DNA from: Clostridia bacterium
GTDB lineage: Bacteria > Bacillota > Clostridia > Christensenellales > Borkfalkiaceae
Length of the DNA: 48,622 nt
Assembly: GCA_900767815.1 (NCBI GenBank)
Contig: CAAGAM010000012.1
Coordinates: 1 to 48,622, forward strand
Direction of reading: 5' to 3'
Within the stretch, counting starts at the first letter, position 1; each line of letters begins with the position of its first letter. Below, in pieces: positions 43,907 through 48,622 of the stretch. The notes under the pieces are model-generated. The model was given only the letters and a program-made list of their open reading frames with translations. It made no database searches and was not told the origin of the DNA. The translations under genes were made by a program, and so were the position numbers.

Positions 43907-45787
43907 ATGGAAGATAAAATAAAAAAAGTTGAATATAAAATTTGTGACTTTGAAACCGTCGGCGACGAAAAACGCCGTATCATCGTTGAAAAAATAAAAG
44001 AGATAATCGGCGTTCTCGATGCGAAAATCGACGAAGAGAATAAATCGCTTATTTATATCGTTGACGCAAACTCGGGCGATTATGAAATTTTCAGCTCGGT
44101 TATGCATCTTTTGGAAGACGAAGGCGTCGATTTGGTTTTTGAAGACGAAAAAATCGTTCCCGAAGAAGTCAATGAGATCGAGCCAGAGACCGAAGAGGTT
44201 TTTGTCGATGAAAAAGAAGAATCCGAAAAGAAAGAAAAAAAATACGAAAAGATAGAAAATATCGTTGTTCTGTCTTTATCTGCCGTGCTTATCGTTCTGG
44301 GATTTATTTTTGATAAACTCGGGTTTTCGGCGGCGAGATGGGTATATATGTTCGGTTATGCATTTGCGGGTTATGAAACACTGTATTCGATGATAACCGA
44401 TATTGCCGAAAAAAGATATGCGGGCGAAAAGATAATCGTTCTTGCGGCTTCGTTTTTGCTCTTGTTTATGGGCAACGGATTGCTTGGTTCCGTTGTTTTA
44501 TTCGGATTTTCTTTGATTTCGTGTTTATATTCCGCATTCGGAAATATAACAGACAGGCTTAGCGATCTGGGCGTCGGAAAAGACGATATTAAAACCGAAA
44601 CAAAAGAAAGCGATTATTTTGTAAAGAAAAAAGCTTTTATATATGACGTAGCTATTGTTGCGATTGGGCTTTTGATAATCTTTTTATTGCCGCTCACGTC
44701 AATTAAGCAATATTGGAACGTTTTAACTCAAAAATGGTTAAATATCGGAATTGGTTTTATTGTTATAGCTTTTGCGGGATTTAGGGCAAAATCGGTTATA
44801 ACAAATGTTGTTTTTGCGCGGGTAAACGCATACGGAGCGGGTGCGGATTTATCGGACTGTTCCGTTTTGGATAAGTTATCCCAAAAGAATAAAGTATGTT
44901 TCGGAAAAACGGGAGTAATAACAGAAACCGAAGGCAGAGTGGTCGAAATTTCGGGAGATAAAGAACTTATTGCCAAAATAGTGGTTTCTGCCGAAAACGG
45001 CTTGAAAGATCCTGTGGCGCAAACAATCCTGAATCGTTTTAAAGATGTCGAACCTATGATGATTTTAAACAAAAAATACGTTGAGGGCAGGGGAGTATCT
45101 TTCGATTCCGACGGAAAAAATTATATCGTCGGAAGTAAAAAATATTTAAACAAGAACGATATAGAAGTTGCGGACGAAAGCGAACATTCGGCTGTGCATA
45201 TTGCCGAAAACGGAAAAATCATAGGAGCGATATATATCGATTTCCCGATAAAAAGCGATGCCGAAGGCGTTGTAACCGAACTCGGAGAAGATTTGGGAAT
45301 AAGCAGCTGTATCGTGAGTGCGGATACGGTAAAAGTCGTTGAAAACGCTAAAAACGCTATAGGCGCGGAAAGTGCCGTCGCGGGTGCTTCCGCGGCGTAT
45401 AAGGCTGAATATTCTCAAAAAGACGGTATATTATATGTCGGTAACGAGAACGGTGACAAATCGGCTTTGGATAAGCTTGACGTGTCGATAACGCTCGGCG
45501 ACGCTGACACCTGCAGAAAAAATAAAGGCAGAAAGTGCGCATGCGTCAAAAACGGAGACATCAAGGTTGTGCCTTATCTTTTGAAGCTTGCAAGAAGAAT
45601 GAAAAAGATTGAAAATCAAAACAAAATCATTTGTTTTGCGTTTAAAGCGGTTGCGTTAACGCTCGGCGTTATGCTTAGCTTGCTTTTAAGCTATTATTAT
45701 GCTTTCGTGTGGGCTATTCTTGTTAATGCTTTGGGCGACCTTATTGTTTTCCTTAACTCTTGTCGCAATCTCACGGAAGCGGTATAA
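43907..45787 (+). CDS. P-type-ATPase-like protein with lost catalytic motifs (pseudoenzyme)
   Basis: A 626-residue uninterrupted frame that aligns by layout with P1B (CadA/Zn-type) ATPases: an N-terminal HMA-like domain (about 1-80), an acidic linker, membrane helices, a P/N-domain pair and two C-terminal helices. Key motifs are replaced: DKTGT is GKTGV (CFGKTGVITE, about 331-340), the HP motif is DP (GLKDPVAQ), TGD is SAD, and GDGxND is GNENGD. The actuator domain with TGES is reduced to about 30 residues and no CPC is seen. The N-domain GRGVSFDSDGKNYIVG remains family-like. The ATG at 43907 follows AGGTGA; a start at 43886 overlaps the previous gene. Ion pumping is not expected. Confidence 0.8.
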   Translation: MEDKIKKVEYKICDFETVGDEKRRIIVEKIKEIIGVLDAKIDEENKSLIYIVDANSGDYEIFSSVMHLLEDEGVDLVFEDEKIVPEEVNEIEPETEEVFVDEKEESEKKEKKYEKIENIVVLSLSAVLIVLGFIFDKLGFSAARWVYMFGYAFAGYETLYSMITDIAEKRYAGEKIIVLAASFLLLFMGNGLLGSVVLFGFSLISCLYSAFGNITDRLSDLGVGKDDIKTETKESDYFVKKKAFIYDVAIVAIGLLIIFLLPLTSIKQYWNVLTQKWLNIGIGFIVIAFAGFRAKSVITNVVFARVNAYGAGADLSDCSVLDKLSQKNKVCFGKTGVITETEGRVVEISGDKELIAKIVVSAENGLKDPVAQTILNRFKDVEPMMILNKKYVEGRGVSFDSDGKNYIVGSKKYLNKNDIEVADESEHSAVHIAENGKIIGAIYIDFPIKSDAEGVVTELGEDLGISSCIVSADTVKVVENAKNAIGAESAVAGASAAYKAEYSQKDGILYVGNENGDKSALDKLDVSITLGDADTCRKNKGRKCACVKNGDIKVVPYLLKLARRMKKIENQNKIICFAFKAVALTLGVMLSLLLSYYYAFVWAILVNALGDLIVFLNSCRNLTEAV

Positions 45788-46454
45788 CGTCGGAAACGGT
45801 CAGTATCTTTTCGATAACATAAAATTCAATATCGACCTCGGCAAAACGCATTCTGAATTTTTTGCCGTCTTCGGTATAGGATGGGCGGGGATCTTCTGCA
45901 AGACAGTCGATTACCGCCTTTCTTTTTCCCTCGGGTAATCTTTCAAGCAGTTCCGGCGGAAAAACAACTTGTAATTTGTAGTCTTTGGTGTTTTCCGTGA
46001 AACCTTCCGTCGCGTCGGTGTGGCAATCCGAATACGGAATATACGGCTTAATATCGTAAATCGGCGTACCGTTCAATATATCTACGCCCGAAACAATAAG
46101 GCATGCGCCTTCGTTTGTCATTTCGATTTTTTCAAGTTTAACGGAAGAAAGCCCCAAATTATTCGGTCTGTATGGAGACCTCGTCGCAAAAACGCCCATC
46201 CTTTTGTTTCCGCCGAGTCTCGGCGGACGGACGGTGGGGGAGAATTTGTCTCTGTGGGCAAGTGTAAAATCAAAGATAAGCCATATATAGTTAAAGTCTT
46301 CAAGTCCGCGAATTGCTTCGATATCTTTGAATTCTGCTTCGAAGATAATTTTTCCCGTTAAAGACGGAACTCGTCCGCTTTGTCTCGGGATTCCGAATTT
46401 ATCCTTGAAATCGGTATATATTTTTGCAATTGGTTTTAAAAAATTGTTTTGCAT
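45771..46454 (-). CDS. trmO: tRNA (N6-threonylcarbamoyladenosine-37) methyltransferase TrmO
   Basis: A 227-residue TsaA/YaeB-type SAM-dependent enzyme that N6-methylates t6A37 in tRNA-Thr. The family beta-barrel motifs are visible: GIPRQSGRVPSLTGKI, LEDFNYIWLIFDF, PPRLGGNKRMGVFATRSPYRPN and GVDILNGTPIYDIKPYIPYSD. Its last 17 bases overlap the convergent P-type-ATPase-like gene and no terminator lies between. A TATAAA box 11 nt upstream of the ATG suggests a very short leader; the nearest Shine-Dalgarno-like GGGAG is about 20 nt away, an unusual spacing. Confidence 0.92.
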   Translation of the reverse strand: MQNNFLKPIAKIYTDFKDKFGIPRQSGRVPSLTGKIIFEAEFKDIEAIRGLEDFNYIWLIFDFTLAHRDKFSPTVRPPRLGGNKRMGVFATRSPYRPNNLGLSSVKLEKIEMTNEGACLIVSGVDILNGTPIYDIKPYIPYSDCHTDATEGFTENTKDYKLQVVFPPELLERLPEGKRKAVIDCLAEDPRPSYTEDGKKFRMRFAEVDIEFYVIEKILTVSDVIPLP

Positions 46455-46580
46455 AGCGTAATTTTTTTATACTCCCGATGTATAAGCTGCATTAACCATA
46501 AGATTATACACTTTATCGATAAAAAAATCAAGGAAGAAATAATTTGTTTCAAATTATTTTATAAAACGGCGCGAAAATCA

Positions 46581-46609
46581 TTGACAAAACGCAAATAATA
46601 ATATAAAAT
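46581..46609 (+). promoter_or_regulatory. Promoter of tRNA-Ser
   Basis: TTGACA (46581-46586), a 17-nt spacer and TAAAAT (46604-46609), 14 nt before the tRNA. Confidence 0.82.
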
Positions 46610-46623
46610 AATAATGCTTTTAC

Positions 46624-46712
46624 GGAAAGGTATCGAAGTGGTCATAACGGCCCTGACTCGAAATCAGGTATGCGGCAACGCATCGTGGGTTCGAATCCCA
46701 CTCTTTCCGCCA
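46624..46712 (+). tRNA. tRNA-Ser (anticodon CGA)
   Basis: A class II tRNA with acceptor GGAAAGG/TCTTTCC, anticodon stem CCTGA/TCAGG around CTCGAAA (anticodon CGA), a long variable arm (GTATGCGGCAACGCAT), T-arm GTGGG TTCGAAT CCCAC, discriminator G (46709) and encoded CCA (46710-46712). A hairpin terminator follows immediately and its 3' 21 bases are copied at 46950. Confidence 0.97.
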
Positions 46713-46971
46713 AAAAATTCGGAGACACGTAGCGTGTTTCCGAATTTTTTTTCGTCAATTGTGGGATTCGAACGGGTTGGGAGTCGGCTTGCAAACGATA
46801 CAATAAACAACAACAAAAGCAAACCGACCAAACAACCGATGAAACGGTTGTTTGCAACCCCGGCGTGATAGCGACAAAGAAATAATAAAAATGAGAGAAG
46901 TATAAGAGGAGTCGAGCGAAAACAAGTGAAGAGAAATAATGTCGCGGAGCGAATCCCACTCTTTCCGCCAA
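46692..46971. mobile_element. Small element bounded by 22-nt repeats of the tRNA-Ser 3' end
   Basis: CGAATCCCACTCTTTCCGCC plus AA occurs at 46692-46713 (the tRNA 3' end) and again at 46950-46971, 258 bp apart, the arrangement left when an element integrates at a tRNA 3' end (attL/attR). No gene fits between. The interior holds the tRNA terminator (46712-46750), an inverted 13-nt T-arm copy (GTGGGATTCGAAC, about 46761), and three possible helices: GGGTTG/CAACCC enclosing GTCGGCTTGC/GCAAACCGAC and AAACAACCG/CGGTTGTTT. It may be a scar, a non-autonomous element, or a structured RNA. Confidence 0.55.
46712..46750 (+). terminator. Intrinsic terminator of tRNA-Ser
   Basis: AAAAAATTCGGAGACAC pairs with GTGTTTCCGAATTTTTT (17 bp, one G-U) around GTAGC, with a T-run. 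It begins at the last base of the CCA. Confidence 0.9.
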
Positions 46972-46973
46972 TC

Positions 46974-47013
46974 AAAACCTAAATCGAATACGAAAGTGTT
47001 CGGTTTAGGTTTT
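46974..47013 (+). terminator. Terminator after the duplicated tRNA-Ser 3' end
   Basis: An 18-bp stem with two U-G pairs: AAAACCTAAATCGAATAC with GTGTTCGGTTTAGGTTTT around GAAA, then T-rich sequence. It starts 3 nt after the tRNA-end copy, so the copy keeps a tRNA-end-plus-terminator layout. Confidence 0.85.
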
Positions 47014-47538
47014 TCTTTTGCAAAAATCCAGGTTTTATCTGCGTTTTTCGATTGTTGGTGTGCCGTCGTTTTATCTTTTTCGTGGTTCGTAGGCTAAAGT
47101 TCGTATCGCTTTGTCCGTAGCAGTTACAGACGGTTTTATGCCGCGAAAGCGAAAAAGCGTGAATGGGTTGAAATAGGTTTTGCGTGGATTTTTGACGTTT
47201 TCAGGGAGTAAAGTCATACTCGAACAGGACTGAAAAATGGTTTTTGCGGTAGTAAAAAAGGACGGCGCAGGGAAACACCGCCCGAAACAAAACGTAACCG
47301 AAAACACTCGGAAGATATAAAAGGATTAAAACTTAAAATATGCCGCCGTGCGAAGAATTACGGGGCGATTCGCCAAGCGGTTTAGCGGCGAACGTCCCGC
47401 TTCGCTCAAGCTCCAAAGTTGACCTTTTTATCTGAGTTTAAGTGAGTTGTTTGGCGGGGGGCTTGAACTAATACAAGCGCCCGCCAAAGTGCCATTTGGA
47501 AATTTTCAAGAATTATATGCTCTCAAACTCAATAGTGA
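47014..47538. other. Gene-poor stretch with hairpins, no supported gene
   Basis: No convincing coding region is seen; a 78-codon minus-strand frame (47071-47307) lacks a ribosome-binding site and recognisable family. Two large hairpins occur: 47361-47399 (CGGGGCG-TTCGCC with GGCGAA-CGTCCCG, about 13 bp with a bulge) and 47451-47487 (TTGGCGGG and GCTTG with CAAGC and CCCGCCAA). Their strand and role are unknown. Confidence 0.5.
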
Positions 47539-47567
47539 TTGAAAAATTTAGAAATTTATGCTATAAT
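47539..47567 (+). promoter_or_regulatory. Promoter of the GyrI-like gene
   Basis: TTGAAA (47539-47544), a 17-nt spacer and TATAAT (47562-47567), giving a leader of about 22 nt. The nearest purine-rich sequence, GGTAGGTAAAC, is the only candidate ribosome-binding site. Confidence 0.75.
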
Positions 47568-47596
47568 ATCTGTATCAATAATGGTAGGTAAACATA

Positions 47597-48232
47597 ATGG
47601 CGTTTGATTTCAAAAAAGAATATAAAGAGTTTTATATGCCGAAAAACAAGCCGTCAATTGTTACAATTCCGAAAATGAATTATCTTGCGGTACGCGGTAA
47701 AGGTAACCCGAATGACGAAAACGGCGAATATAAAAAGTCAATCGGGATTTTGTATGCCATTGCTTTTACCATCAAAATGAGTTATAAAGGTTCGCATAAA
47801 ATCGACGGTTATTTTGAATACGTCGTGCCGCCGCTTGAAGGTTTTTGGTGGCAAAACGATAATTTGGGCGAAATCGATTATTCTCACAAGGACGATTTTA
47901 ATTTTATATCGATTATTCGATTGCCTGATTTTGTTACGAAAGCAGATTTTGATTGGGCGATAGAAGAAGCAACACGAAAGAAAAAAGAAGATTTTTCAAA
48001 AGTTGAATTTTTGACATATAACGAAGGCGTTTGCGTTCAGTGTATGCATATCGGAAGTTTTGACGACGAGCCTCAAACCGTTTCGCTTATGCACGAATTT
48101 ATGGTTGAAAACGGATACAAATTAGATATAACCGAAAATCGTTATCATCACGAAATATATTTATCAGACCCGCGCAAATGTGCGGTAGAAAAATTAAAAA
48201 CCGTTATTAGAATTCCTATCAAAAAAGATTAG
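47597..48232 (+). CDS. GyrI-like small-molecule-binding domain protein
   Basis: A 211-residue protein matching the stand-alone GyrI-like (SOUL/SHS2-type) family seen in Firmicutes: KPSIVTIPKMNYLAVRGKGNPND near the N-terminus, a central GYFEYVVPPLEGFWW, KKKEDFSKVEFLTYNEG, and a C-terminal HHEIYLSDPRKCAVEKLKTVIRIPIK. Such proteins bind hydrophobic or cationic small molecules and some hydrolyse cyclopropanoids; no DNA-binding domain is present, so it is not an AraC/MerR-type regulator. No partner gene adjoins it. Confidence 0.88.
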   Translation: MAFDFKKEYKEFYMPKNKPSIVTIPKMNYLAVRGKGNPNDENGEYKKSIGILYAIAFTIKMSYKGSHKIDGYFEYVVPPLEGFWWQNDNLGEIDYSHKDDFNFISIIRLPDFVTKADFDWAIEEATRKKKEDFSKVEFLTYNEGVCVQCMHIGSFDDEPQTVSLMHEFMVENGYKLDITENRYHHEIYLSDPRKCAVEKLKTVIRIPIKKD

Positions 48233-48273
48233 CGTGTAACGTTTCAGACTATTCGGTTTACGTTACTAACGCT
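48231..48273 (+). terminator. Hairpin overlapping the end of the GyrI-like gene
   Basis: AGCGT-GTAACGT (48231-48242) pairs with ACGTTAC-TA-ACGCT (48260-48273), a 12-bp stem with a 2-nt bulge and a 17-nt loop. No U-run follows directly; the palindrome at 48276 comes next. Confidence 0.55.
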
Positions 48274-48275
48274 CC

Positions 48276-48319
48276 GCCAAAACAAAAGGACACCTTTGCA
48301 GGTGTCCTTTTGTTTTGGC
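48276..48319 (+). terminator. 20-bp perfect palindrome beginning with a tRNA-end-like GCCA
   Basis: The 20-bp arms 48276-48295 and 48300-48319 are perfectly complementary (loop TTGC). The left arm is preceded by CTCC, so the sequence reads CTCCGCCA and then the palindrome, like the ends of the tRNA genes here, but no tRNA is upstream. It may terminate the GyrI-like gene. Confidence 0.7.
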
Positions 48320-48344
48320 AGAAAGATGTTGGGATATAGTAACG

Positions 48345-48360
48345 CGGCAACTTGTTGCCG
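48345..48360. repeat. CGGCAAC/GTTGCCG hairpin, second copy of the 25383 type
   Basis: A perfect 7-bp stem with a TT loop, preceded by GTAACG and followed by TTGTTCG; at 25383 the same frame reads GTACG, hairpin, TCGTTCG. Both copies come 16-25 nt after a long palindrome ending TTGGCAG. Confidence 0.55.
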
Positions 48361-48622
48361 TTGTTCGTTTATTTGCGTGGATAAGTTTTTTATGATATAA
48401 TTTTATTAAAATTTGAGACCAATGCTTTTAAAAACGTACTTTATAATTGAAAGCGCTTTTAATCGGTCGTATGTGGTTGCGTTCGAACGCAATCACTTGA
48501 GACTAGCCGAGCGAGATTCGAACCCCATTAAGTTTTAACGGCGCAAAATTTGTAAAATCGGCGTTAAACTCTCTTGTAATACGGCAAGTATGACGGCGTT
48601 CGTTTGCCTTGATTTTCCTAAA
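48361..48622. other. Window end, no gene supported
   Basis: AT-rich sequence with a palindromic TGCGTTCGAACGCA (about 48478) and a T-arm-like string AGATTCGAACCCC (about 48511) in inverted sense. No complete tRNA, gene or terminator can be supported before the window ends. Confidence 0.5.

Noticed and set aside
46614..46868. 84-codon plus-strand frame across tRNA-Ser
   Set aside because: It runs through a complete tRNA gene and its terminator.
46642..46975. Minus-strand frames of 103-109 codons
   Set aside because: They cover the tRNA-Ser 3' end and its copy in antisense; similar frames arise wherever tRNA ends and terminators are read in reverse. No ribosome-binding site.
47071..47307. 78-codon minus-strand frame
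   Set aside because: No ribosome-binding site, no recognised family and atypical composition; possible but not supportable.
48478..48530. tRNA on the minus strand near the window end
   Set aside because: A T-loop-like GGGGTTCGAATC string is present, but its flanks do not pair and no D-arm, anticodon arm or acceptor stem can be built.

Overview
The window looks like a chromosomal segment of an anaerobic, probably spore-forming Bacillota bacterium of class Clostridia (inference). The support is the ftsK/spoIIIE-rimO-pgsA-cinA-recA gene order, strong sigma-A promoters with TTGACA/TATAAT boxes, AGGAG ribosome-binding sites, a guanine riboswitch, an Fe-S serine dehydratase, NfnAB, a sodium-pumping decarboxylase, an IspH-S1 fusion and a BclA-like collagen protein behind a SigK-like promoter. 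Base composition is moderate, with AT-rich intergenic regions. No phage, CRISPR array or insertion sequence was seen. All assignments come from reading the sequence; no database search was run.

Layout. (1) 1-4963: the 3' end of a DNA translocase, then rimO, pgsA, a short cinA and recA, closed by a hairpin. (2) 4980-6158: a minus-strand beta-propeller-like protein of unknown role. (3) 6208-10399: a C_GCAxxG_C_C protein, serine dehydratase, an rRNA methyltransferase and a membrane-anchored ComEC-type metallo-beta-lactamase. (4) 10439-12514: topoisomerase III, minus strand. (5) 12639-18860: guanine riboswitch, xpt and a BMP-type nucleoside ABC importer; guaB at 21301 completes a purine-salvage neighbourhood, with nfnAB between. 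(6) 22856-25178: a collagen-like spore-surface protein divergent from a glycosyltransferase. (7) 25203-25450: tRNA-Trp followed by a perfect palindrome and a string of small hairpins. (8) 25520-29322: a lipoprotein, a VTT/DedA membrane protein and galT. (9) 29325-34343: a five-gene Na+-translocating decarboxylase cluster, running into surE, a BaiN-like flavoprotein, cmk, plsC and ispH-S1 (to 39712). (10) 39826-46454: an intact CtpE-like P-type ATPase (minus), an M29 aminopeptidase, a P-type-ATPase-derived protein that has lost its catalytic residues, and trmO (minus). (11) 46581-48622: tRNA-Ser(CGA) with a duplicated 3' end, a gene-poor hairpin-rich stretch and a GyrI-like protein.

The most unusual items are: a full-length open reading frame that keeps the P1B ATPase layout but has lost the phosphorylated Asp, the A domain and the other catalytic motifs (43907-45787); a 258-bp element bounded by 22-nt repeats of the tRNA-Ser 3' end; a terminator palindrome that includes the tRNA-Trp acceptor end and recurs in architecture at 48276; three genes whose -10 box lies exactly 6 nt before the ATG, implying leaderless mRNAs; and a carboxyltransferase subunit with altered oxyanion-hole positions inside the sodium-pump cluster.
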